A stretch of 64,000 bases of DNA from Scolanthus callimorphus (GCA_033964015.1 CM066919.1:806001-870000); one strand, 5' to 3'; positions 48,590 to 60,423 are shown, numbered from the stretch's first letter. The notes: a model not told the origin generated them from the sequence alone. Translations and numbers: made by a program.

Positions 48590-50866
48590 ATGGACATCTC
48601 CATAACAACCTTCCTGATTTGCGCGACACTTGTCAAGATTTCAGCAGAGATGCAGCGTGCACTTTACAACACAACACCAAACACAAGACTGAAAGGTTAG
48701 TCTTTGTTTCGAAAGGGTCATGTGAATCAGCCTTCCCTAGGGTCTGCTCCCGAGCTAGTCATCATCATCATCATCGTCATCATCATCATCGTCATCATCA
48801 TCATCATCGTAAGCTTTATTAAAAATCAATAAACTTTGGCATCACATTCATCATCTGAAGCTCTTCCAGCGAGCCCATAGAAAAGCTACCTTCTACCTAT
48901 GTTAATTACCTACTATACTAACTTTGAAAGAATTTATTTCGTTAATTTTCTTACAATCACCCGGAAGGCCGTTCCACGTGACAGCCCCTCTGTATTCAAA
49001 TGCATGCTTAGCAGCTTCCGTTCGGGGTCTTGGGATAAATACATCTTCACTTCCACTTAAAGCATGGGTGTGAATGCTAGACGCAGGTCGAAAGAGATTA
49101 CAAATGCTATAATGTCATTTTGAAAAACGATCGAGAAGACCCTAGCGACGAGGTTGGGATGAATTATCGTAATTTTTCACACGTGCGACTTACGATATTT
49201 CTCAGTGGCCGAAATCCTGATAAAACATTATAGTTGATTTAATCAACATATTTTCTTCACATTCCCCGAGGAAACACACGACGGTTTGATTTCAGGGTCT
49301 ATTATAAGAAGTCAGCGGACCGACAGCATATTGACATGCGCACATTACTGTTCCATCGAAAACCAGTGCGTGTCGTTCAACTACAAGTTTTCCCTCAGAA
49401 AGGGATCATGTGAGCTAAACAGACAAGCGTTGGACACGCCCGATAGATGGCGCACAAATGCCTCTTTCTGGTTGTACGCACAGATGGTCATGATCAAGGA
49501 AAAAACAGGTGACTAGTAGACGGATTCGCGCTCTCAAATGGCTGATTGCATTTTCTTTCCGCACCGGGGGATCGAGGACCCGTGAATCACACACCTCAGT
49601 CCTTGGATCCCGGATCCCGATCCATGGATATCGGATCCCATGTTCTGGATCCCAGGATCCCGGACCCGGATCCCACACCTCTGGAGTCCGGACCCCACAC
49701 CTCTGGATCCTGGATCCACACACTTTGGTTCCCGGACCCCACACCTCTGGATCCCGGATCCCAAACCTCAAATGTAGCTGATCCTGAATCCCAAATCCAC
49801 TACATATGACAAGACGCAGTAATTCGGACTGTGAAAAGATCTATTGGATCAAACCCTCCAAATTCCAAAGGTTTTCCGAATGTCTTTTTGCACAGCAAAG
49901 TTTACTAAGCGTGGATTTCAGCCGTCTCGGCAAAGAAAACAAAACCAAATAGAAAATGTCCTTCATGATGTTCGTCTCTCCATTTGTAGCTCCTCCAGAC
50001 GTAGTTGTACATTTCACACACCTGAATGGCAAGGGAAGCTCAGGACCTGACAGCACAGCGGGGTACGAAGGGACCCAACTAGAGGGACAAGTACAATTAC
50101 ACAACGGGATCCAAATATGGAGGATCCCCTATACGGGTACCTACGAAATAATGGCCCTTGGGGCCTCTGGTGGCAACGGGACCGATTCTGTTGGGTCCGG
50201 ATGGAGACTAGGTGGAAAAGGAGCCAAGGTCAAGGGACATTTTGATCTCAGCAAGGGGACTGAACTCAAGATTCTAGTTGGTCAAAGGGGCTCGCCGTGT
50301 AGATCTTTTCAAAGTCGACCTGGGAGTGGGGGTGGGGGAAGCTTTGTCGCACTTAGGAATAATACTCCCTTGGTTGTTGCCGGAGGGGGTGGGGGAGGGG
50401 CTGGAATCGGTAGAACACCGCAAGGGTGCAAGGACGGTGACCCTGGCCAAGCTAGTGTTAACGGCACTCGGTTGGAGGAACTGCGGGTATGGGTGGCAAT
50501 TTATATGACCGTACTACTGGTCTTAACCCAAACAAGTTCGGTGGGTGTGCCGGGGCGGGGTTCTACGGGGACGGGAAAATGATAACGGATTTCCCGGCTG
50601 GAGAAACGACATCTATAAGTTTTACTAACGGGGGGTCGGGTGGGGTGAATCCAAGAGGTGTGGCCGTTGGAGGATTTGGCGGTGGGGGGTACGCTATTAA
50701 GTATCCAGGGGGAGGGGGTGGGTATTCAGGGGGAGGTATAGTTGCTGACGGAGAGGCCTATGTGGTAGCGGGTGGGGGTGGGTCGTACAATGGCGGGAAA
50801 GGTCAATACAGTGTGGGAGGGGCTAATTACGGAGATGGGATGGTTACTATGAAGCTTATCGGCTAG
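48590..50866 (+). CDS. Secreted PAN plus ALK-like glycine-rich protein, paralogue 2
   Basis: Three exons: 48590-48695 (signal peptide MDISITTFLICATLVKISA), 49296-49509 (PAN-like: RTDSILTCAHYC, QCVSFNY, SCELNRQ), 49990-50866 (glycine-rich). Splices are all phase 1 and agree. Exon 3 opens APPDVVVHFTHLNG, then IQIWRIPYTGTYEIMALGAS, WRLGGKGAKVKGHF, LKILVGQRG, PGSGGGGSFVAL, Gly runs and MVTMKLIG. The frame breaks near 50470 (CTCGGTTGGAGG): one extra G restores VGGTAGMGGNLYDRTTG. No membrane anchor after the glycine-rich domain, so the product is probably secreted. Intron 2 holds a GGATCC-rich minisatellite; intron 1 holds a CAT/CGT triplet tract. Function unknown; the domain pair is shared with its two neighbours. 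Confidence 0.85.
48759..48811 (+). repeat. (CAT)n/(CGT) triplet tract
   Basis: CATCATCATCATCGT units repeated three times, in intron 1 of paralogue 2. Confidence 0.85.
49565..49795 (+). repeat. GGATCC-rich degenerate minisatellite
   Basis: Repeats built on GGATCCCGGATCCC and CCCACACCTCTGGATCC, about 230 bp, in intron 2 of paralogue 2. Long ORFs on both strands across it come from the repeat. Confidence 0.8.
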
Positions 50867-51213
50867 AGTCATTTACCCTCAAATTACTAAACTTGGAACA
50901 CTCTCTCGATGAGGTACCGATTTTGAGGTATTTGGAAATCCTAACGTTAAACTGTCGAGTTTTTGATATTGCTTCCGAAAAAGGAATTCAAAATTAAAAT
51001 TGCATATTCAAATCTCCTTCACGTCTTTGACTCTTTGTTAGGTCGACGAGGTAAGCCCTGGATAAACGGACACATGTAGCGCACAACGTTGTAGCCGGAC
51101 TTCCTTCATGTTTCAGGGAGTTATGCGCGCCCTGCTAAAACTATCCCACAAATCTTTGCGCGCCCTGATAAAAAAAACGGAAAGCGCCTGGGTGCGAGAC
51201 TGGAAATAATCAC

Positions 51214-52070
51214 ATATCAAGAAAATTTCGCCAAAAACTGTCGTTTTGCCGACGTCGCAAAACTTCCTTATTAGGAATTCCCCCTTACCTTATTTGGAAG
51301 GTCTGTAAGTACTTTTCCTCGTACCTTAGCGGAAAAAAACAGGGCGATTTACCAAAACTTGCAGATACTCGAGAAACTTCGTTCTCTTGGTCGCCATTTT
51401 GTTTTATCCCCCGCCGAGGGGCCTGAGTCACGTTTTGAACACCACAGGCAACCCGCGCGGATTTGCCATAAAAACGACAGCACTTTCTTGATATGCAGGA
51501 CAAACCGGTTAGCAAAACCTGCTCGTCTGGTAAAACATGAGTCAGAAGAACGCATCGCCACGCGATTAGGATACCGTCGGGGACGCCATAATACGCGTCC
51601 ACGCACCCTTGTCCCTAGCGTTCTGGGTGGGCTTCCTGTGCTCGGAGATGAACTGCGAGGAAGCGCGAGCACTGGGTCGAGGTCGAAAAGCTCGAACCGT
51701 CGAAAAGTAACATATTTTTAGCTATGCGAACAAAACAGAACAAGCATCTTTTTAAATGTATTACGTTCGCCGATGTTTGCTATTTGTGAAAGGTTTTGGC
51801 GTGTTATCCGCCATCTTGGATCCGCGCGGGTTGTCTGTGGTGTTCAAAACGTGACTCAGGCCCCTGGGCGGGGGGTAAAAACAAAATGGCGACCAAGAGA
51901 AGGATGTTTCTCGAGTATCTGCAAGTTTTGGTCAATTTTCCTGCTTTTTTCGCTAAGAAATGAGGAAAAGTACTTACAGACCTTCAAAATAAGGTAATGG
52001 GGAATTTCCTAATAAGGAAGTTTTGCAACGTCGGCAAAACGGCAGCTTTTGGCGAAATTTTCTTGATATG
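51214..52070. mobile_element. 857-bp foldback element with ~250-bp arms
   Basis: Left arm 51214-51462 starts CATATCAAGAAAATTTCGCC; the right arm 51820-52070 is its inverse, ending GGCGAAATTTTCTTGATATG. Matching landmarks include GTCTGTAAGTACTTTTCCTC / GAGGAAAAGTACTTACAGAC and CCGCGCGG next to GTGGTGTTCAAAACGTGACT. The unique centre is about 355 bp, without a recognisable gene. Confidence 0.8.
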
Positions 52071-52423
52071 GACTCTTGTGACGTCACGTCGCCAGACTAG
52101 GCTGACGTTCACGCACTTACGTCCCTAAAGCAGCTGCTCTGAGTTGTATGATTGATATTTAACCCATTTTCTAAGCGGATACAGCAAGCGGATACAACTT
52201 CCTATCGTCTGACTGTTTACATTTCAACAAACCTCGCAAGCCACGAAAATAGTCATTATACTGTCAATTCTCGATCAAAATAGGCCGTCCAATTTATTTA
52301 TAAAGCGGTATATACAAAATTATAATATAGCTACGATATAACGCGCGCTCTGATTGGTCCAAATCTATACTTTATTACACCGATGAAATAATGGTTCTCC
52401 CCCGCTATATCATAACAGCATTA

Positions 52424-52595
52424 TAGCACAACTGTCTACGACTCATCGGCAAATAGAGCACTTGTGATGTTGGGAAAAGACACTCGAAACGTTTTAAAAT
52501 CACTCGCCGAGTGATTTTAAAACGTTCCCGTGTCTCTCCCAACATCACGCGTGCTCTATTGCGCCGATAAAGTCATAGAAAGTTGTGCTTTAAGG
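52424..52595. mobile_element. Foldback element, ~170 bp
   Basis: Arms meet at ACTCGCCGAGT (about 52510). Outward matches: AAACGTTTTAAAATCACTCG / CGAGTGATTTTAAAACGTT, ATGTTGGG / CCCAACAT, ATAGAGCAC / GTGCTCTAT, ATCGGC / GCCGAT, GCACAACT / AGTTGTGC. Confidence 0.7.
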
Positions 52596-54940
52596 CTTTA
52601 GTAAACTTTAGAAGAAGTCTTGAAATAAATGTTGGTAAACGAAGGTATTATTTGAATGGTAGATATAAAAAGAACAAGAAATTTAAATAGTTCAACTACA
52701 TAAATGTAAAAAAGAAGAAGAAACCAAGTGGTTCGTGTGACTGGTAGAGCCGAACCCGCTTGGCCAATCACAGTCTTCGCTGAATTAATGCTGAATGGAA
52801 TCTCGACAACCAATCAGAATCGATACATAAATTAAATCTTGCTGTGAAATGTCTTCCTGTCAGCAATATCACGATCACTATGGTTTCCCTCTCAGCCAAT
52901 AAGAAGAGACAAAAAATGATAAATGTCACTGAAGGGCTTCCCTACGCCCTATCGGAACTTGGAAAGGCTAACAGGCTGGATTGGGATGGCGCGAAAATGG
53001 TGCCCGCGCTGCCCCGCAGTTTACAATCACGAGGGCTGTTTTACATGCAATACATATGCCTCGTCCGAGAGCCAGGCCATTGCGCAGGGAGACATTCCCT
53101 ACTCTCACGCAGAGTGCAATGGGTTCTTTAGCGTCCACCTTGAACAGGGTTAGAGAGAAAGGCAGACGGGACATTAGTGTGTTGTTTCATATGAAAGACC
53201 AAGGAAACAAAGTAGAACGAAGTTCAGCCCACAATATGAAACAGTCTCGATCACGACTCGGACAGAAATACAATGTCCTCTGTCAGCATTTGTCCGAGCC
53301 AGGAATCGATGCCGGACAAAAGCGGTGAGATACCTATCGCCCAACGCTGAGCCAACCGTGCTTCCTGAACAAGCATTCTTTTTCCAAGCGGTGTATGCCT
53401 CGCGTTTCCTGAAAGAAGGAAGCGCGCGCCGCGTGTGTGAGATTTGTTGACTCAACGTCGTTTCACTGTTTGGCGCCTACGAGTCTTGAGGATTTGTCAT
53501 CGGAAAAGACATCTCTGTTAGCAGATCCTCACTTCCCCGATCAAACAAATCGAAATCTGAAGCAGGAGTTTTAGGGAAGAAATTTACTTCAAAACGTGGA
53601 TCGTCGGCGTTTTAGAGAGGTAGGGGAACTAAGATTTAAGCACCTGCTGCTGATTTCTAGAGTTAAACAGTTTTTAATTATAATTGTTAAACCCTGTTTC
53701 GCGCATTTTCAAGTGCTGAGGGCTGCCTCCAGCTCTGTCAGAAGAGAAAGATCGCGGATGTTCAGACTTTGTCCAGACTGAATTTTCATGTGTTTTATTA
53801 ATTATCTTCCATATCCAGTAGACATATGTAATCCTTAGCGTAAAAAGGCACAATTTTTACCCAACCTGGATTCAAACTACAAGTAGTGAATTTTGAAATA
53901 TATGCTCGGCGTTTATAATTCTTATTTAACCTCTTTATTTTGAACAAGGAAACAACTTTCCTTATAAGCAAATAACAAAAATTCAACCAAATTGACATTT
54001 TCTTCAAAATATATTACTCTCACTCATAAAAAAAGCTTAAACTCTTCGGGTTGAATAATTGGTAATAATATTTCTGTCAAACCCAGAAAAATGGGATCAT
54101 TGTCAAACCTTAATTCATAAATGTGATCTTCAAAACTCGGAGGATTAAAGACTTAAATGAAACACTAGTAAAAGCAGGAATTGATCCGCACGACGAGTGC
54201 GTTACTTAGATACGAGGAGGAAGATTGGAAGACAGTTTCGCAAATGATGTCTCCCTTTTACCCCCTTTGACAATTTCTATCCAAACAATGAAGACGACCA
54301 AAGCGCTTTCTTTAATGACTATAATCAAAAGGGGCGGGCTTGAAGAACTTCGCACAAAAAGCCGAAAAACATTTATTGCAATTATGATATCAAATTAAAC
54401 TTTTGGCTAGCCGCAGGTTTTAAAAGAAGTTTCGAGAAACTAAATTTAATAGTAATTATAGGAGGTTTAAAATCTAAGAAAGATGTTATCAGTACAATTC
54501 ATAAATGTACCGTTATTACTACAGAACATAACATGGCTAGGCGAAAGATGCAACAGAAAAATGATCAACTTTAAACTTTGAAAACTATTCATCCCAACAA
54601 GATTTCAAAACCTCACTTGCCATCCGCTCTGTAATAGGTCCATGAAGCCTACAATCATGATCGCTTTGTTGTTAAAGGGCTATCTAACAATTTACCTAGA
54701 CTAGTATTTTGCCTATACATCAGTTGTTTGGATGTTTTTCACCAAAAGTGAGCTAAAATCATGACTAAAATCCTTTAATTAATGTTGAAGAACTTTTTTC
54801 GGCATAACGTGACATCACTTTTACTAGACTAACCATAAATAATAGAATATTATCAAAATCCAAATCTTTGGAGGCAAATTTGGATTTTCTGTGTTATAAA
54901 AATTGAACTGAAGTTTCATTCGCAGAACTGAAAAAAAATT

Positions 54941-55105
54941 ATTGATTTTGGACTGCGCGCGTATCAAAAGGCAAAAAAGAATTTAATTTGGTTATAAAAT
55001 ATTTTCTCTCTGGTTTGATAACGGTTATCAAACCAGAGAGAAAATATTTTATAACCAAATTAAATTCTTTATTGCCTTTTGATACGCGCGCAGTCCAAAA
55101 ATCAG
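54941..55105. repeat. Near-perfect palindrome, ~80-bp arms, 1-bp centre
   Basis: Centred on base 55023: GGTTTGATAAC-G-GTTATCAAACC. Arms extend through CCAGAGAGAAAATATTTTAT, AACCAAATTAAATTC, a single mismatch (AAAAAAG against AATAAAG), GCCTTTTGATACGCGCGCAG and TCCAAAA. No spacer, so it can extrude a long hairpin. Confidence 0.85.
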
Positions 55106-56147
55106 TAATTTTTTATGAAGGCTTCATAATAAAAAATAGAGATTCTTGATATCGTTTCATTTCACGAACACAAACCACCTACAAAAGTAAGTCACCAAAC
55201 ACAACATTTTTTCGTCGAAATTCCACGAACCGGTTTCTCTGAATTACAGCAGATCTTTGGAAATTGGTGTTTTCTCTGACTGTGTATTTTATTGGCCAAC
55301 ACTGGCCCGTTGACTCTGAGCAGAGCCAGCCAGGGAAAAGAGAACAAAAGAACTCAGCCCGCTTAAGGTCATTCCCCTGTTTTGCACGGCGCTCTCTGTT
55401 CTGCGCATCGACGCGCGCCTCATTCGTTCGAAAATGACGTAATCGAGCGCGCGCGCGCAAGCTAAATACTCCCGTTTCAGCGAGAAATACTAAGAAAAAG
55501 TCGTTTTTGGGATATTGCGCGAAAACAAGAATGGGCACCCCCATTTTTTATTTTACCATTATCGTTTAACTGTTATAAAACAAGTTTAAAGAAATTCTAA
55601 CGACAAGTTTTTGAGCTATCGTCATAAAAAGCCCCAAAATGAGGTAACAAAGAGCCTCAAATTATCACGGGAGGTGCGCACATTTTCAAGAGTAGCGTCA
55701 ATACACATAGAAAATTAAAGATTTAATGTTTGCCCTACGTAATGAAGAATCCAACAATTAAAGTTCAAACTTGCAAGCGAACTAGATAGCTTCATTGAAC
55801 AATTTTCTTGTTTCACGTAATCCTTCACAAAATAGCCCTCTAGCACTAAATGGGGTGTGTTTGCACCATCACAGTTTCTAAACAAGCATGGGCACCCCCT
55901 CTTTTTATTTCACATTTTCATTGCTTATATACTAAATAGTAAATAGACAAATTAAGAAAAGAATTCTACGACAAGTTTTATTTCAGGGGAATTACCTTAA
56001 CCGGGCCAGCCCGAGTCCATGTAAACAGGCTCTGTAACTGCACCATACGAAACCGAATGTAGTTTTCCTGGAAATGTGATAACATGGCCAAAATCAACTG
56101 ACTCACTTGTCTTTCTTTTGCAGATAATTCGAAAGGAAGGAAATAAA

Positions 56148-58773
56148 ATGAGCTTCTCTACTCATTTGTTTCACGTAAACCTCATCATTTTGATGACAAC
56201 TGGAAAATCTTTCCTCCAAATCCCACCATTGAATTCTAGATCATCGTTCATAAATACTCAAGAAAATGCAAGACTGCTTGGCTACGTTATCTCTATACAG
56301 CGGACTTCCGGAACCTTGTCATGCGCACAAGAGTGTTTAAGGTCACATACATGCGCATCGTTTAACTATGAGATGAGAGAAAATGAAACCGGGTCACGTG
56401 GAATGTGTGAGTTGAATAGGTATGATGCAGTTACTATGGCAACTACGGGGCCAGTTAAAGAGAAAGGCTGGGTATTTGGATATTTGAGGGACAAATACTG
56501 GAAACAACCAAAAGGTAAGATAACGTATCGGAGAGTGAACTGCAACGAAGTTGTCACCACTACGAGGAAAACAATTTACATTATTATTCAGCCATGCCAC
56601 TATCTCGGTTCTGATTGGCTAAGAGTACGCAGCGAAACCTTGTTGGCGCGCAGTGCCTGACGTCATACTACAGACATTAGAATTGATGCACTCTAATGAC
56701 GTCATAACGCAAGCCAATAGGTTTGGCCGCCATCTTGGTTTTCATTTCCGAATTGAAAGCCGGTTTTGCGAATATTCTCGTTGAATCTGTTATGATTTTT
56801 GCCAAGAGATCATTGCTCAGGATATCTAAACATCAACTATGGCTATTTGAATAGAATACGAAAAGGAAAATACCAATGGACGTAAGATGAAGTTGAAAAA
56901 CCGTGTCGCCGTGCACGGCCTCATCGTTGACTTCGTTTAGCTAGGTAAGAATTCTTGGTTGCTGAATAATAAAACAATTATTGAATTCGGTTTTCGCATG
57001 ATAGTGAGATTTGTCAACGCCTCGAGTTAGTGTTATCCGCCTCAGCTTCGCTTCGGCAGATAACACAAATCTCGGCGTTGCCAAATCTCACTATCATGCT
57101 CAACCTCATCCAATAAGTGTTAAATATTCTGTGATATACCTTCAATACGACGCATTGGGATTTTGTCATAGTTATAGTCGCCAACTGAGGGAAAAAGTGT
57201 CTGTCCTTAGAATTCACAGAAAAAAGATTTACAATCATGTTCAACATTTTGTCTGACAGAACATGTAGTATAATATAAACCAGATATCAGGTATTTTTGG
57301 CCTCATACTACCATTTTCATCCAACCCTGAAGCGTGATGATTGTATTTGCGTTCGTTTACTTTTCAAAAGTACACTTGTTAATAAGTGTACCTTCAATTT
57401 TAAAGTAAAAATATACAAACACAAGCTAAAGATATCATGTTATTATATAAACACCAATGAAATACCGGGTGATCTCCTGCGCAAAAACTGGATTTCTTCA
57501 CACGCGAAAATAACGCACTTGCTTGCGCTCCATGCTCGATTTTTAGGTTTTACTCAAATATATTAGATCCGATTGGACATACGAAGATTATCTTCTCGTG
57601 TTAAACATTTATCCCACTCGTTCGCTCACTCGTGAGATAATTTTTCAACACTCGAAATACAATTCGTATCTCCGCGCGGCCATGTAATATCCTCTATTTC
57701 TTGTGTCTACCCTATAAGTTTTACTTCTAAAATCTTTCAACACCAACACAACGCATCCTCGTTTTGTCTCACATGCGCCTGATAATTTTCACGACAAAAG
57801 CGCAGACGTGGGAGATGCCCAGACAAATCCTATACGTTTGAAACGTAACCGAACTTTAAAAAAAATATCACGCTTCAGGTTTGAACAAAATTGTCCACCT
57901 AACATCCTCTTTTCAGATTACATCTTCACGTTTACTACCCTCGGAGCAACAGGTGCGGTGGGGCCAGTAGACGTTACGGGTTATAAAGGGACAAGCTTAG
58001 AGGGCAAAATCAGACTGGACAGAGGCATACAAATATGGAGCGTCCCTACTAGAGGTACCTATACAATAGAGGTCCTTGGTGCATCAGGGGCTAACGGTAC
58101 AAATAACACTGGCGTTGGCGCGTGGAAAACTGGAGGAAAAGGCGCCCGGATCAAGGGTACATTTTATCTCATCGAAGAAACAACATTGAAAATCTTAGTC
58201 GGGCAAGTTGGCATACGAGTACAGCAAGGAGACCCACAACCTGGGGGAGGTGGTGGGGGCAGTTTTGTCACCCTTCAAGATGGAACCCCCCTGATTGTCG
58301 CAGGCGGAGGAGGGGGTGGTGGAACGCTTTGGGTTGGGCATTACCCTGGATTACCGGGGGAAACATCGGAGGAAGGATCTATCCACGGCGGTACTTCCGG
58401 TTCCGGTGGTCGGCTATGGGATATATACCATAACTCGTATGATATGAGATTCCCCGCCGGCGCTGGGGGAGGGCTATTAACTGATGGTGCTAGCGGCACC
58501 AACGCCACCGGAGGGGGTTCCTTTGTTAACGGTGGCCGAGGAGGACTAGGCGTGGGTGGATCTGAAGGAGGGTTTGGGGGTGGAGGTGCGTCGTTTTGTT
58601 TCGCAGGGGGAGGGGGAGGGTATTCGGGTGGAGGGGTAAAAAGGGGCACGCGGTATGCTAAGTCCGGCGGTGGCGGGTCATTTAACGCGGGCACGAGAGA
58701 AGAAGCTTCGGTAAGGACGGAAAAAGGACCCGGTGAGGTTATCATAATACTAACGAGCCCTGATATAGGGTGA
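56148..58773 (+). CDS. Secreted PAN plus ALK-like glycine-rich protein, paralogue 3
   Basis: Two coding exons, 56148-56514 and 57917-58773, joined phase 1 (AAA G|AT TAC); about 408 residues and no frameshift. The start at 56148 gives a signal peptide (MSFSTHLFHVNLIILMTTG). PAN-like module: RTSGTLSCAQECLRSHTC, ASFNYEM, GMCELNRYD. Glycine-rich domain: FTFTTLGATGAVGPVDVTGY, IQIWSVPTRGTYTIEVLGAS, WKTGGKGARIKGTF, LKILVGQVG, GGGGGGSFVTLQDGTPLIVA, GGFGGGGASFC, GGGGGYSGGG and a VIIILTS end. It is the intact reference for the two broken paralogues. Signal and PAN sequence share one exon, unlike paralogue 2. A non-coding 5' exon is possible, because a TTTTGCAG acceptor lies just upstream at about 56123. 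Confidence 0.88.
56590..57120. repeat. Dispersed ~530-bp repeat, copy A
   Basis: Begins GCCACTATCTCGGTTCTGATT and ends with an inverted pair, GATAGTGAGATTTGTCAACG / TTGCCAAATCTCACTATC. Copy B is at 63145-63665 with the same order of landmarks. Lies in the intron of paralogue 3. Confidence 0.7.
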
Positions 58774-59150
58774 ATCTCGGGTAAAAACTAGAGTAAAAAC
58801 CTGACTCGGTTAGTGGAGGGGAAGAAATACGAAGAGTTGCCAAAATAAGATGAAGCGCAACACACTCAATACGGAGAACACTCCAAGATCTGAGGGAGAT
58901 CCGTTTATCTTCCCATGACAGAAACGCTGACGTACAACGTGTACAGGATAACAAACACAGTTAGCGAGAATCTGTAGAGCAGATGAGATTATAGCGGGTG
59001 AGGGTTATTTGGACCACGAGACAAATATAGAAACTTCAAGGACTTTTATTCTCAATCTGTGTCAATTCGTGTAAAAGGTCGAAAATGATCCTTCAAAATT
59101 AAGCCGTAGTAATAATATATTAAACATATTTTTATTGATATATTTGAGAG

Positions 59151-59441
59151 ACCAGCTCTCAAATGTAAAGATTAGTCATACAAAGCTCCGATAAGGACAT
59201 TAAATGAAAGACTTTCAAGTTATACATAGGCTAATTCAATCAGCGTTGCATTGGGAATTGATCGTTGAAGCACAATGCGATTATTTGCTCGGCGAGAACC
59301 AGCTCTCAAATGTAAAGATTAGTCATACAAAGCTCCGATAAGGACATTAAATGAAAGACTTTCAAGTTATACATAGGCTAATTCAATCAGCGTTGCATTG
59401 GGAATTGATCGTTGAAGCACAATGCGATTATTTGCTCGGCG
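59151..59441 (+). repeat. Two tandem 147-bp units
   Basis: ACCAGCTCTCAAATGTAAAG begins copies at 59151 and 59298; the copies are essentially identical to TTATTTGCTCGGCG. Confidence 0.95.
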
Positions 59442-59799
59442 TCAAAAGACTAAATCCCAAAGCAACCTTTCTGGAAATAGGTTATTCGTAGTGACTGGAC
59501 ATTCGAATGCATCGCTTCTATGATCTATTAATGTCTTGTCCAGAGTTCCGTCTACTAGAATGGAGATTCATCTATATCTGTATCTCCAATTTATTTAATC
59601 ATATATTTTCCGGTCGCGCCAGAGCTCTTAACATTATGTGCTTGAACTTATTACATTAGAAATCTTATAGACTACAGCCGAATTTATTGTTTCGCAGTCA
59701 GGTGTCAAACCTCCGACTCTGGCGTTTGGGCTTCTTTACAATTCACTCACGTCATTCTCGACTTTTTATAGATCCGAAAGAGACGAGGCGAGTGACGAG

Positions 59800-60330
59800 G
59801 CGTAGTTGAGTGACAATGAAACACAAGTATCCCAATCAAAGTTTCGACAAATTCACCTGCGTGCACGGAATCTCATAAGGCTATCAAATTTCTGACTAGG
59901 CTTTGGGTTTTTCTGCATCTTGATTCAGTATTTTTCTTGACTTTACGCGAATGCCAAAAAGCGAAACATTTTTGAGTGACAACAAAAACACGTATCCCTG
60001 AGTTTTGATCAAATTCGCCTGCGTATCGAAATCTCAAACAGGCCAAACCTCTTTTAATCAGGCAGGAATTTTCATTCAGTATTTTTCTTGGCATTTACGA
60101 ATACCAAAAAGCGAAACATTTTTAGTGACAACGAAAAACAGGTATGACATTGAGAGTTTTGGACAATTTCATCTGCGTGCACGGAGTCTCAGACAGACTG
60201 TAAAATTCTGGACAAGGATTTGGGCTTTTCTGTATTTTTACTCAGTATTTTTCGTGACATTTACGAATACCAAAGAGCGAAACATTTTTGAATGACAACG
60301 AAACACAGGAATCCCAATCAGAGTTTTGGA
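59800..60330 (+). repeat. Degenerate tandem array, ~155-bp unit
   Basis: AAAAAGCGAAACATTTTTGA or a close match recurs near 59955, 60109 and 60272, each followed by GTGACAACGAAA, AGTTTTGA.CAA and TC.CCTGCGTG. Confidence 0.7.
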
Positions 60331-60423
60331 CAATGTTTTCTATGAGAATTTTGTAAGTTTATCAATATAAGGTAAGCAAAAAGCAAACCTACCAATAGTC
60401 GCGTGATCAAACCTGACATCTCC

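Larger units (their letters stand above)
50867..56147. other. Intergenic between paralogues 2 and 3
   Basis: No gene recognised in 5.3 kb. It contains three foldback structures (51214, 52424, 54941) and a direct repeat pair near 55525 and 55875 (GGGCACCCCC..TTTTTTATTT; GACAAGTTTT). Short ORFs around 52900-53450 show no known domain. Confidence 0.45.
58774..60423. other. Intergenic, tandem repeats
   Basis: No gene recognised between paralogue 3 and the end of DNA2. The span contains two tandem arrays (59151 and about 59800), annotated separately. Confidence 0.5.

Noticed and set aside
49415..49809. ORFs on both strands over the GGATCC array
   Set aside because: Repeat-derived low-complexity frames without domains; the real coding ends at the donor at 49509.
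52844..53455. Overlapping ORFs on both strands as a possible small gene
   Set aside because: No domain, no splice consistency and unbiased composition; could be part of an unrecognised dispersed repeat.
58341..58745. Pro-rich minus-strand ORF opposite paralogue 3
   Set aside because: It is the antisense of the glycine-rich coding sequence (GGN read backwards as proline).
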